A DNA stretch of 64,000 nucleotides from CAIXLI01 sp964587125 (GTDB lineage Bacteria; Pseudomonadota; Alphaproteobacteria; UBA9219), in NCBI GenBank assembly GCA_964587125.1, contig CAZPKC010000010.1:1-64000 (forward strand), in the 5' to 3' direction. Below, piece after piece: positions 33,678 to 42,218 of this stretch (position 1 is the stretch's first letter; each line of letters starts with the position of its first letter). Under the pieces are notes generated by a model, which ran no database searches, had not been told where the DNA came from, and saw only the letters and a list, made by a program, of their open reading frames with translations. Made by a program: the position numbers and the translations under genes.

Positions 33678-34091
33678 TCAGCTCCCCATGCTATTTTTCA
33701 TTCCATCGTGCGCGGGAGCATCTTCCCCCGGTCGTAAGCATTGGTACATCGCAAGAGCATCATTCGCGCGCCGAACTTCTTCTTGCGACAACACTCCGGC
33801 TTTTTCCTTGGACTTAATTTGATTTTCAATCTGTTCCTTAGTGAGGGGGCCAAGGAAAGTCTCGAGATAAATGAGTTTGTCTTTGTCGCACGAGCCATGC
33901 CAGGAAACAAAACCGTCCTTTTCATCTTTTTTTTCCGTTATAGCTGTGCCGCGGAAAACCGAGCCGTCTTCTGCGTTACAAACAAGGAAGTATTTTTGTT
34001 TCTGTCCGGGGACAAGGCCGGAATCCAAAGGAGCATACTTGCTTACATAAGCCGGATCGTACTTAACCCAAACTTTTTTCCCGTTCGTCAT
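33678..34091 (-). CDS. Hypothetical protein
   Basis: About 137 residues; start at ATG 34091 with AAGGA eight bases upstream. It begins MTNGKKVWVKYDPAYVSK and contains KYFLVCNAEDGSVFRGTAI, FVSWHGSCDKDKLIYLE and a C-terminal helix region. There is no signal peptide, and I know no family. It lies between the terminator of sciP and RNase J on the opposite strand. Confidence 0.5.
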   Translation of the reverse strand: MTNGKKVWVKYDPAYVSKYAPLDSGLVPGQKQKYFLVCNAEDGSVFRGTAITEKKDEKDGFVSWHGSCDKDKLIYLETFLGPLTKEQIENQIKSKEKAGVLSQEEVRRANDALAMYQCLRPGEDAPAHDGMKNSMGS

Positions 34092-34164
34092 AATTTTATC
34101 CTTCAAAATATTGGTGATTAACTCAATATAAAACGCGAAGATATAATAACATTTGGGCGCGGCG

Positions 34165-34186
34165 CAAAAAACCTGAATATAAGGTT
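34165..34186 (-). terminator. Probable terminator of RNase J
   Basis: On the minus strand AACCT and AGGTT form a short stem across a 7-base loop, followed by T residues (A run at 34165-34170 on the plus strand). It lies 29 bases downstream of the RNase J stop. The stem is short, so efficiency is uncertain. Confidence 0.45.
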
Positions 34187-34214
34187 AAAATACTTTCAGC
34201 GCCTCTTTTTGTTG

Positions 34215-35894
34215 TTAAACCCTCACCACATGCACGTCCGTCACGGGCTTTTTCCCGTGGATTTCGTTGACGGCGCGCCGGACGGCCAGCGTAACCGCGT
34301 GGCGCACGGCGGCATCGTCGATGCGCGCCGATTTGGGCATCGCTTCGACGGTATCGTGAGCCAAAGCCGCCAGATTGCCTTGTAGTGCGTCCCCGTTGCC
34401 GCCTTCCGCGATTCCCATCAGCGTCACTTGCGGTTCGTGCGCGACTTTTCCCCCGGCGTCCATGACAAGCGTGACGACGACCGCGCCATTGATGCCCATT
34501 TTCTTTCTGTCCTTGGAAACGGACGTGTCGAGGCGGCGCAGAGTCTTGCCGTCCAAGCCCCAGCGCCCGACGGGCACTTCGGCTACGACTTCATGCACGC
34601 CCGGGCCAAGGCGGATGATCTGGCCGTTTTGGGGAATTATCGTGTGCGCGACGCCGCAGGCTTCCGCGATACGTACGTGTTCATTTTGGTGCCGCGCTTC
34701 GCCGTGAACCGGCAAAACCAAAGGCGGCTTCGTCCATTCGTACAACCGCGTCAATTCTTCCTGCGCCGGATGCCCCGAAACGTGAACGGGCTCTTCGTTC
34801 GGCGTAATGAGTTTAAGGCCTTTGGCGATCAGGTTGTTTTGCAACCGCGCGATGTCTTTTTCGTTTCCCGGAATTTCGCGCGAGGAGAAAATTATCGTGT
34901 CGCCTTCGTCCAAATCGACTTCAGGGTGGTCTTCGACGGCGATGCGGCATAAAGCCGCGCGGGGTTCCCCTTGGCATCCCGTCGCGATAATCACGATTTT
35001 ATCGCGCGGCGACAGCATTGCTTCGTTTTCGCTTAAAAAATTGTCGAATTCCGGCAACAGGCCGCATTCGTCCGCGATTTCCGCGTTGCGCCACAAAGAA
35101 CGCCCGACAAGCGTCACATAACGGCCCGCGCGCTTGGCGGCTTCCGCGATCGACTTCAAGCGTGCGATGTTGCTGGCGAAACAAGTCACGACAATGCGCT
35201 TTTTGATTTTCGGAAACAGCCGGATAAGTTCGTTTTGCACATCGCGTTCCGATCCCGAATGCCCTGCGACCAAAGCGTTCGTCGAATCGCCGACGACAGC
35301 TAAAAGCCCCTTCGCACCCAGTTCCTTTAGCTTCGCCTCGTCGGTCGTCGGGCCTATGACGGGATCGGGGTCGAATTTCCAGTCGCCGGTATGCAAAACC
35401 GTTCCGTGCTTCGTGGTCAACGCAAGCATCTGCGATTCGGGGATGGAATGGGTGACGGGAATGAACTCAACCTTGAACGGGCCGATCTCGAACGCGCCGC
35501 CCGAAGGAACTTCGCGGACAATCCCCGTGGATGCCAAATCCGCGTAACCCAACTTGTTGCGGATCAGCGAGCCGGTGAATTTGGTGGTGTAAACGGGGCA
35601 CTTCAGTTGCGGCCACAAAAGGCCGATGGCGCCGATATGATCCTCATGCCCGTGCGTGACGACAATGCCGAGCAAATCGTCGCAGCGTTCGGCGATAAAG
35701 GAAATATCGGGCGTGATGACGTCGATGCCGGGCGTCGTCTCGTCTCCGAAAGTCACGCCGCAATCGACGATCAGCCATTTCCCCGCCGTTCCGTAGAGAG
35801 AAAGATTCATTCCGATTTCGCCCGAACCGCCCAAAGGCAAAAACCACAACGCGTCGTCGGGCGGACGATGCGGGTGTTTATGCGAATTATTCAT
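34215..35894 (-). CDS. rnj: Ribonuclease J
   Basis: A 559-residue metallo-beta-lactamase/beta-CASP nuclease with 5'-exo and endonuclease activity in rRNA and mRNA processing. The zinc motif THGHEDHIG (H81-H86), LGGSGEIGMN, FIPVTHSIPES, LHTGDWKFDPDP, GDSTNA, and the beta-CASP blocks SSREIPGNE and HVSGHPAQEEL all fit. Full length. It shares a strand with ahpC, 60 bases away. Confidence 0.96.
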   Translation of the reverse strand: MNNSHKHPHRPPDDALWFLPLGGSGEIGMNLSLYGTAGKWLIVDCGVTFGDETTPGIDVITPDISFIAERCDDLLGIVVTHGHEDHIGAIGLLWPQLKCPVYTTKFTGSLIRNKLGYADLASTGIVREVPSGGAFEIGPFKVEFIPVTHSIPESQMLALTTKHGTVLHTGDWKFDPDPVIGPTTDEAKLKELGAKGLLAVVGDSTNALVAGHSGSERDVQNELIRLFPKIKKRIVVTCFASNIARLKSIAEAAKRAGRYVTLVGRSLWRNAEIADECGLLPEFDNFLSENEAMLSPRDKIVIIATGCQGEPRAALCRIAVEDHPEVDLDEGDTIIFSSREIPGNEKDIARLQNNLIAKGLKLITPNEEPVHVSGHPAQEELTRLYEWTKPPLVLPVHGEARHQNEHVRIAEACGVAHTIIPQNGQIIRLGPGVHEVVAEVPVGRWGLDGKTLRRLDTSVSKDRKKMGINGAVVVTLVMDAGGKVAHEPQVTLMGIAEGGNGDALQGNLAALAHDTVEAMPKSARIDDAAVRHAVTLAVRRAVNEIHGKKPVTDVHVVRV

Positions 35895-35954
35895 ATATTA
35901 AAGCCTGTTCCTTGTTCGAAGGACGGTAGCTATAAACTTTTTCGGGCCAAAGGT

Positions 35955-36512
35955 CTAATTTTTATCCGCGGATTTATGAATATCGATCGTTTTCTCGCCC
36001 GCTTGCCATTCGCAAGGGCAAAGCTCGTCCGTTTGAAGGGCGTCGAGGACGCGCAAGACCTCCTTAACGTTTCTTCCCACGCTCATATCGGTCATCATCG
36101 CAAAACGAACGACATTTGTCGGATCGACGATAAACGTCGCGCGCTGGGCGACGCCGTCATTCGGATCGACGATGCCGAGCGCCTGGCTCAACTCGCGCCG
36201 GATGTCGGACATGATGGGAAAGGGCAGGTTCTTCAGAAGTTTGTTCTGTTGCTTCCACGCCAGATGCACAAACTCGCTATCGACGCTGAATCCAAGCACT
36301 TCCGCGCCGCGCGTCTGAAATTCGCCGTTCTGCCTTCCGAATTCCGCGATTTCCGTGGGGCAGACGAAAGTAAAATCCTTCGGCCACGAAAAAACAACCA
36401 GCCACTTGTCCTCATAAGTGTCGCGCGAAATCTCGGTGAAAGCCTTGTCGATATCGGACGACACAACCGCCTTCAGCTCGAACGGCGGAAAAGTTTGGCC
36501 AACGCTAATCAT
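35955..36512 (-). CDS. ahpC: Peroxiredoxin (AhpC type, three-cysteine form)
   Basis: A 185-residue thiol peroxidase that reduces H2O2 and alkyl peroxides. The peroxidatic C51 is in DFTFVCPTE; the C-terminal CPCEW has two cysteines (C165, C167), like the mycobacterial three-Cys AhpC reduced by AhpD. No ahpD or ahpF is adjacent. It is divergent from oxyR, with OxyR-like sites in the gap, so OxyR control is very likely. Confidence 0.93.
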   Translation of the reverse strand: MISVGQTFPPFELKAVVSSDIDKAFTEISRDTYEDKWLVVFSWPKDFTFVCPTEIAEFGRQNGEFQTRGAEVLGFSVDSEFVHLAWKQQNKLLKNLPFPIMSDIRRELSQALGIVDPNDGVAQRATFIVDPTNVVRFAMMTDMSVGRNVKEVLRVLDALQTDELCPCEWQAGEKTIDIHKSADKN

Positions 36513-36661
36513 GATACACCCCCCTTTTCTTTGTTTGCCTTGCGGCGAGAGGGGGCTTCTTCATGCAAGAAAGCGTCGCGACGATAACCCAATGATTTCT
36601 GATCTCGTTCATCATCGCCACCCCCTTTCCTTCATCTTTGAATTCTAAGCCAGCATCAATT

Positions 36662-36707
36662 ATAAGTATAATCTATTGTTTTTATTATAACGATAGATTA
36701 TATCTAT
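36662..36707. promoter_or_regulatory. OxyR-like operator sites
   Basis: Two ATAN-N7-CTAT elements: ATAA-N7-CTAT at 36662-36676 and ATAG-N7-CTAT at 36693-36707, the latter three bases before the oxyR ATG. OxyR tetramers bind two such elements. The centres are 31 bases apart, rather than the usual 22, roughly one extra helical turn. They lie between ahpC and oxyR. Confidence 0.7.
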
Positions 36708-36710
36708 GAT

Positions 36711-37592
36711 ATGAATCTGCGCGACCTTCATTACGTTCAGGCCTTGGCCGAAACCCTTAACTTTAAAGCCGCCGCCGACAGTTGCCACGTCAGCCAGCCG
36801 ACGCTCTCCATGCAAATCAAGAAGATGGAGGATACGTTGGGCGTCCGGCTGTTCGAGCGCTCGAACAAAAGCGTCATCTTGACAGCGCCGGGCCTTCGCA
36901 TCGTCGACATGGTGCGGCGCATCGTGCAGGACGAAAAAAATATCCGGAAAATCGCCTTGGCCTTGCGCGATCCGGGGGCGGGCGAATTCAGGCTCGGCGC
37001 TTTTCCGACGCTGGCTTCCTACGTTTTTCCGTCCTATGTCCCCGCGCTTCTTAAAGCTTTTCCCAAGATGAATCTTCTGCTGATCGAGGAAAAAACGGAG
37101 GCGCTTCTGGAAAAACTGATTTCCGGGAAAATCGACGCCGCTTTGCTGGCGCTTCCGATCGAAGATGCTCATTTGGAGACAAAGCATCTGTTCGACGATC
37201 CATTTTTTCTTGCCGTGGGCCGCGACCATCCGTTTGCGCGCAAAAAAAGCGCGACCGTCGCCGATCTGGGGGGCCATAAGCTTCTTCTTCTGAACGAAGG
37301 CCATTGTCTGCGCGATCAAGCCTTGGCGGTATGCCATGCCCACGGCGCAAGGGAGGAAAAAAGCTTCCGCGCCACAAGCCTCGAAACGCTTCGCTTGATG
37401 GTGCAGGCGCCGCACAGCGGATTCATGACGCTGATGCCCGCCGTCGCCTTGTCCGCGCGAGACAAATTGCGCTGCATTCCTTTCAAGGGGCAAGGCCCGT
37501 CACGCCGCATCGGCCTTGTGTGGCGCAAAACGGACGCGCGCGCGGACACGATCGGCAAAATGACGAAAATCCTGATCGCCGCGAGAAAATAA
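36711..37592 (+). CDS. oxyR: Peroxide sensor OxyR
   Basis: A 293-residue LysR-type regulator. The N-terminal wHTH begins MNLRDLHYVQALAETLNF; redox cysteines C199 and C208 in EGHCLRDQALAVCHAHG match the E. coli numbering exactly, so the thiol-disulfide switch is intact. No ribosome site precedes the ATG, and the OxyR-like operator runs almost to it, so the mRNA may be leaderless. Divergent from ahpC. Confidence 0.95.
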   Translation: MNLRDLHYVQALAETLNFKAAADSCHVSQPTLSMQIKKMEDTLGVRLFERSNKSVILTAPGLRIVDMVRRIVQDEKNIRKIALALRDPGAGEFRLGAFPTLASYVFPSYVPALLKAFPKMNLLLIEEKTEALLEKLISGKIDAALLALPIEDAHLETKHLFDDPFFLAVGRDHPFARKKSATVADLGGHKLLLLNEGHCLRDQALAVCHAHGAREEKSFRATSLETLRLMVQAPHSGFMTLMPAVALSARDKLRCIPFKGQGPSRRIGLVWRKTDARADTIGKMTKILIAARK

Positions 37593-37599
37593 GCGCGGA

Positions 37600-38580
37600 T
37601 TATCTTAATCCGTAAAACCGGTAGAACTGCAATCCCTGTTCCATGGCGGCCATGCGGCGCGCCCATGTCGTAATGCGTTTTTCGATGGATTTGCATGTGG
37701 CCGGATCCGGTTTGACGCCCGACGCCATAAATCTGGCGAAGCGGATCATCCCTTCTTTCACTTCTTTTTTGTAAATTTTCGTCTGGTCGTCGTGAACGCG
37801 CAGCGGAATCCCCGCTTTGGCCCAAAGCTCGGCCATTTCGACAAGGCTCAGAGGCGCGGCGTCTTTTTCGAACGCGCGCCAGGCGAGGATCGCGGGCATA
37901 TTTTGCGATTCCGGATTGACGATAAAATCGGTGAAAGAAACCTGCGCTTGAGGCTTGCAGCAGGCGACGATCGACGTGATAAACTTTTTCTTATCCGGAA
38001 CGCGGTAAATCGTTTCGCGCGCGACGACGCAATCGTACTTATGCGGTTCGACCAGATTCATGGGATCGTAAGCCGTGATCGCGACATGCTTGGCGGTTCC
38101 CGCTTTGACCGAAAGAGCCATGCCGCGCGCGGCGATTTCGGGATCGGGTTCGCGCCCGCTGATATATAGCTTAAACTCATGAGTCGTTTTGCTCATCCGC
38201 GCGCCCAGACCGGCGGCGAGATCGAGCATGCTCATGTCCTTATTAAGGCTCAAAGGCTTGATGAGAAGATCGGTCAAATAGTCGTCGGCAGGGGTCACAT
38301 GGCCGTCGCCCCACATTTTTTCCGAAATTTCGCCGGGGGCGGCGTGCCAAAGATTGCTTGATGCGCTCGCGGCTTTGGCGGAAGACGCCTCGTTTTTTGC
38401 CCGAGACGGCATGGGTGCTTTTACGGTCTTTTCCCGCGGCGCGGGCTTTTCCCAATTACCGTCTTTCCAAAAATCCTCTGCGACGCCGATAAGTTCGCGC
38501 CGGAAAACAGCCCACGCCCGCCGCGCTTTCGGAACGGAAAGCGCCGGAGCTTGGTTTTCTGCTAACGAGGATTGAGACAT
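37600..38580 (-). CDS. SAM-dependent methyltransferase-like protein
   Basis: A 326-residue protein. The N-terminal 75 residues are variable and charged. The core has the methyltransferase motif I MLDLAAGLGARMSKT (slightly atypical), motif II/III regions (DPEIAARGMALS; YDCVVARETIYRVPDKKKFI) and a later VSFTDFIV. Substrate unknown. It ends convergent with oxyR; a small hairpin (CGGATTA-tct-TAATCCG, 37596-37612) overlaps its stop. Confidence 0.65.
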   Translation of the reverse strand: MSQSSLAENQAPALSVPKARRAWAVFRRELIGVAEDFWKDGNWEKPAPREKTVKAPMPSRAKNEASSAKAASASSNLWHAAPGEISEKMWGDGHVTPADDYLTDLLIKPLSLNKDMSMLDLAAGLGARMSKTTHEFKLYISGREPDPEIAARGMALSVKAGTAKHVAITAYDPMNLVEPHKYDCVVARETIYRVPDKKKFITSIVACCKPQAQVSFTDFIVNPESQNMPAILAWRAFEKDAAPLSLVEMAELWAKAGIPLRVHDDQTKIYKKEVKEGMIRFARFMASGVKPDPATCKSIEKRITTWARRMAAMEQGLQFYRFYGLR

Positions 38581-38678
38581 AACAGGGGTCGGAAAAAGGA
38601 GAGAAGTCCTACCCTAGCACAAAAAATATGGTTAAAAAGCCCCCCATTTTATACCAGATGACCCATGAAATCCGATAT

Positions 38679-38702
38679 GCAGAGCGACGTCACTCGCTCT
38701 GC
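38679..38702. repeat. Inverted repeat in the gap upstream of the methyltransferase-like gene
   Basis: GCAGAGCGA (38679-38687) and TCGCTCTGC (38694-38702) form a perfect 9-bp stem with a 6-base loop. It lies in the gap at 38581-38835. Short ORFs in that gap look random, so no gene is called there. Confidence 0.5.
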
Positions 38703-38835
38703 GGTGCGCTTATATCCGTTTAAAACGCCTTTATTTTGCTCTGCGCTCCCCGCAACAAAAAGGGCTCGCCTTCGCTCGCGAACGCTCGTGACCCAAGCGA
38801 GTCACTGCAAGCGCCGGTTGGTATTACATACACAC

Positions 38836-39459
38836 TTACGCGTTTCCTCCCGTATTCGACAGCATCGCGGGGCTGATGCCGATTTTGGCCATGGCGCGCT
38901 CCCATTTGGAATCGAGATTTCTGTCGAATAGAAGCTCTTCGTCCATTCCGACCGTCAGCCAGCCGTTATTCTTCAATTCTTCCTCAAGCTGCCCTTCGCC
39001 CCATCCGGCGTAACCCAAGAGCATCAACACGCGGACGGGACCTTTGCCGCGCGCGATATCCTCTATGATCTCGACGGTTGCAGTCACGGCGACGGCGTCG
39101 TCGATCCGCGTCGTTCCCTCGCGCAGGTAGTCGCTCGAATGCAGGACAAACCCCCGCCCCATTTCGACGGGCCCCCCGAATTGCACGGGAATATCGGGAA
39201 GATTCGGCGGAACCTCAACATTCAATTGTTCGAGAAGCATCGGAAAATCAGCGTCGCCGAACAGGCGGTTAATGACAAGCCCCATCGCGCCGCTTGGCCC
39301 GTGCGAGCAAATATAGACGACCGAGCGGACAAAGCGCGGATCGCCCATTCCGGGCATGGCGACCAGCATTTGCCCGGTTAACCAATGGGGCGTTGCCGGA
39401 GGGTCTGTTTTGTCGGCCCTTCCTCCAAGCTTTTTTATATGCGAAAGTATTTCCTTCAT
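38836..39459 (-). CDS. yqgE: YqgE/AlgH family protein (UPF0301)
   Basis: A 207-residue protein of the DUF179 family: LTGQMLVAMPGMGDPRFVRS, YICSHGPSGAMGLVINR, FGGPVEMGRGFVLHSSDY, LMLLGYAGWGEGQLEEEL. The function of the family is poorly known; some members are linked to transcriptional regulation. Ordinary length. Confidence 0.9.
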   Translation of the reverse strand: MKEILSHIKKLGGRADKTDPPATPHWLTGQMLVAMPGMGDPRFVRSVVYICSHGPSGAMGLVINRLFGDADFPMLLEQLNVEVPPNLPDIPVQFGGPVEMGRGFVLHSSDYLREGTTRIDDAVAVTATVEIIEDIARGKGPVRVLMLLGYAGWGEGQLEEELKNNGWLTVGMDEELLFDRNLDSKWERAMAKIGISPAMLSNTGGNA

Positions 39460-39557
39460 GATCTTTCTTTGTGCATTCCCTCTTGCCTATTCTCTCTCAA
39501 CTTGCGACTCTTTGGTAGCCTAATCTATAGTCTTAAGCGCTCCCATCGGTGAATATC

Positions 39558-41627
39558 ATGTTCCGAATTTTTCTTGCTCTGATCCTCTTTTTTCTTCCCG
39601 CCCAAGCCTTTGCCTTGGCCGTGGACTGGAAAGAAGACGATGCCGTCGCCGTTCGCCTGATTTCCGGCGTTACAGCCGTAGGAAACGACGCCGTCATTCC
39701 GCTGGGACTGGAAATGAAGCTGAAGGAGGGCTGGCATACGTACTGGCGCTCGCCCGGACAGGCGGGATTGCCTCCGCAGCTCGATTGGAGCCAGAGTCAG
39801 ACGGACGCGGGAAATCTCCAATCTGCGGCTTTACTTTATCCCGCGCCGCGCCGTTACACCCTTTATGGGCTGGAAACGATCGGCTACCGCAATCACGTGG
39901 TCTTCCCTATCGACGCGACGCTGCGTCAGGCGGGAAAAGCTCTTGACGCGGACGTTTCGATCGATTTTCTGGTTTGCTCTTCGACGTGCGTTCCCAAGCA
40001 TTTCGATTTGGCGCTTGCCGTCCCTGCAGGCGCATCCGTTGCTTCCGCCGAAGCCGCCTTGCTTCGTCAGGCGCGCGATCAACTGCCGACCGATTCCGAA
40101 GAATCGGGCCTTCTTTTGAAAGGCGTTACCGGCGACGGTGAAAGCCTGATTTTTGCCGTCTCATCGCGCGATCCAATTGCAGCGCCGGATATCTTCATCG
40201 AAGACGACCAAAACATAGGGTTTAGCGCGCCGGAAGTTAACATCGATCCAACGGGCTTTGCGGCAACGCTCAAAGTCAGGCCAGTCGACACGCTTCCCGA
40301 AGGCCAAACGCTGGCCAAGCTTCCTTTGACGCTGACGATCGTCAACGACGATCATGCGACGGAAATTAAAACCGTGACGCCCGAAACTTTATCTCCTCCT
40401 CCCGCGGTCGTTCCGCAAGGCCCCTGTTTCAGGCTTATTTTGCTTTTCGCCCTGATCGGAGGATTCATTCTTAATCTAATGCCCTGCGTGCTTCCCGTTT
40501 TGTCGCTGAAAATCGTCAGCGTCATCGGCCACGGAGGGGGCGAGGAAGGCAAGGTGCGGCAAAGCTTTCTTGTCACCGCCGCGGGGATCGTTTTTTCCTT
40601 TCTCGTTCTGGCTTGCGTCATGGCCGCGCTGAAGCGTCTGGAAATGACGCTAGGGTGGGGCGTGCAGTTCCAGCAGCCGACATTCCTGATGTTTCTTATC
40701 CTGTTGCTGACGTTCTTCGCCGCCAATTTGTGGGGTTTGTTCGAAATTTCCCTGCCGCGCTTTTTGGCCGACAGAATTGACAACGCCTACCATCCCAAGC
40801 TGGCGGGGGATTTTGCAACCGGCGCTTTCGCCACCTTGTTGGCGACGCCCTGTTCCGCGCCGTTTCTCGGAACGGCGGTCGGGTTTGCCCTTGCGGCCGG
40901 AACCAAGGAAATAATCGCCGTTTTCGCCGCGTTGGGGTTTGGCATGGCGCTGCCCTATTTTATGGTCGCTTTGTATCCGCGCGCCGCTACGTGTTTGCCC
41001 AAGCCAGGAGCGTGGATGATCGTTTTGCGCCGGATATTGGGCGTGGTTCTTGCGGTTACCGCTTTCTGGCTCGTTTGGGTGATAGCGGCGCAGATAACGG
41101 TTCCCATCGCGGAAGCCTTTGCCCAGATGATGATCGCACTGACGCTTATTCTGGCTTTAAAAAAGAGGGGAATATCTCCCAAACTGACGACGGCGGGTAT
41201 CCTGATCGTTTGCCTTTCGGCCTTAACGATGGGGCTTGCCGGGGAGGGGCGCCCGAAAACGGGCGCATTCATCGATCGGATGTGGATGGAATATAATCCG
41301 GCGTCGCTCCGCGCGGATATTGCGGAAGGCAAAACCGTCTTTCTCGATGTGACCGCCGATTGGTGCCTGACGTGCAAGGCGAACAAAAGCTTTGCCTTGT
41401 CTTCCGAAGAAATTGTCCAGCGCTTGTTTCATAGCGATGTCGTGGCGATGCAGGCTAATTGGACCAATCCAGATGCGTCCGTGAGCGAGCTTTTGCATAA
41501 ATACGGACGGTACGGCATTCCCTTTAACATCGTCTTTGGGCCAAAAGCGCCCGAAGGAATCGTCTTGCCGGAACTTCTGACCTCGGCGCGCGTCCTCAAA
41601 GCTTTGAATGACGCTTCAGGTTCGTAG
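39558..41627 (+). CDS. dsbD: DsbD/ScsB-type thiol:disulfide interchange protein
   Basis: About 689 residues. There is a signal peptide, a periplasmic alpha domain with CSSTCVPKHFDL, a polytopic DsbD core (FILNLMPCVLPVLSLKI; FATLLATPCSAPFLGTAVGF) with eight or so membrane segments, and a C-terminal thioredoxin domain with DVTADWCLTCKANK near residues 598-611. It moves electrons from cytoplasmic thioredoxin to periplasmic proteins. Start chosen at ATG 39558 with GGTG upstream; GTG at 39549 is the alternative. Confidence 0.88.
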   Translation: MFRIFLALILFFLPAQAFALAVDWKEDDAVAVRLISGVTAVGNDAVIPLGLEMKLKEGWHTYWRSPGQAGLPPQLDWSQSQTDAGNLQSAALLYPAPRRYTLYGLETIGYRNHVVFPIDATLRQAGKALDADVSIDFLVCSSTCVPKHFDLALAVPAGASVASAEAALLRQARDQLPTDSEESGLLLKGVTGDGESLIFAVSSRDPIAAPDIFIEDDQNIGFSAPEVNIDPTGFAATLKVRPVDTLPEGQTLAKLPLTLTIVNDDHATEIKTVTPETLSPPPAVVPQGPCFRLILLFALIGGFILNLMPCVLPVLSLKIVSVIGHGGGEEGKVRQSFLVTAAGIVFSFLVLACVMAALKRLEMTLGWGVQFQQPTFLMFLILLLTFFAANLWGLFEISLPRFLADRIDNAYHPKLAGDFATGAFATLLATPCSAPFLGTAVGFALAAGTKEIIAVFAALGFGMALPYFMVALYPRAATCLPKPGAWMIVLRRILGVVLAVTAFWLVWVIAAQITVPIAEAFAQMMIALTLILALKKRGISPKLTTAGILIVCLSALTMGLAGEGRPKTGAFIDRMWMEYNPASLRADIAEGKTVFLDVTADWCLTCKANKSFALSSEEIVQRLFHSDVVAMQANWTNPDASVSELLHKYGRYGIPFNIVFGPKAPEGIVLPELLTSARVLKALNDASGS

Positions 41628-41629
41628 GC

Positions 41630-42172
41630 TTATAATATTTTGAAAACGAGCGCCAAGCGGGAATGCGTCGTCGTTCCGCAAGAAGATTCGGTCCGGACAA
41701 CTTGTTCGGCGGCGGGAGAAGGATAAACGACGCTCCACGTTGCATCCTGATCCGATTGGGCCTCGACCGAAAGAAGGCCGAGTTCCGAGGGATGCAATCC
41801 CAAAAAATACAAAGCGATGCGGCGGCAATCCTGCGAAGGAAGGTCGGTTTCGACGCGCACGGCCCCGCCCTGTGCGGCCGTCGCGCGGATATCGCCTCCC
41901 CAAGGATTGACGGGTTTTGTCGTTGCGGAGATTTGCCCAAGCCGGACCATGACGGCCCAGGCATCCTCGCCGGAATTGAGGGAAAACGTCTTTTGCTCGC
42001 CCGCGAACGAGCGTATCATCCTGACGAACGACAGGATTTGCGTGGTCGCTTTGGCAAAGCGCATATTTTCGAATACGGACGCTGCGGACAAAGCAAAAGC
42101 CCCCAGAAGGATAAGAACGATGGGGACGAGAACGAAGGCGTAAATCTGCGAACGGTTTTTCCGCGAGGGCAT
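41630..42172 (-). CDS. Type IVB pilin-like or pseudopilin-like protein
   Basis: A 180-residue protein with one N-terminal membrane helix (about residues 10-31), then a globular domain with NPWGGDI (89-95) and two cysteines (C116, C165). This layout fits type IVB pilins of the PilS/TcpA type: hydrophobic helix, WGG motif and C-terminal D-region disulfide. The normal prepilin cleavage signal (Gly followed by Met/Phe and Glu at +5) is not obvious, so it may be an unusual minor pilin or unrelated. It stands alone, convergent with dsbD and divergent from rsmA. Confidence 0.45.
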   Translation of the reverse strand: MPSRKNRSQIYAFVLVPIVLILLGAFALSAASVFENMRFAKATTQILSFVRMIRSFAGEQKTFSLNSGEDAWAVMVRLGQISATTKPVNPWGGDIRATAAQGGAVRVETDLPSQDCRRIALYFLGLHPSELGLLSVEAQSDQDATWSVVYPSPAAEQVVRTESSCGTTTHSRLALVFKIL

Positions 42173-42218
42173 GGAACGAAAAGGTAGTTACAGAACCTTC
42201 GCAACTCAAGAGTTATTT

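Noticed and set aside
38665..38931. Plus- and minus-strand short ORFs in the gap before yqgE
   Set aside because: Low-complexity frames across inverted repeats; no protein-like features.
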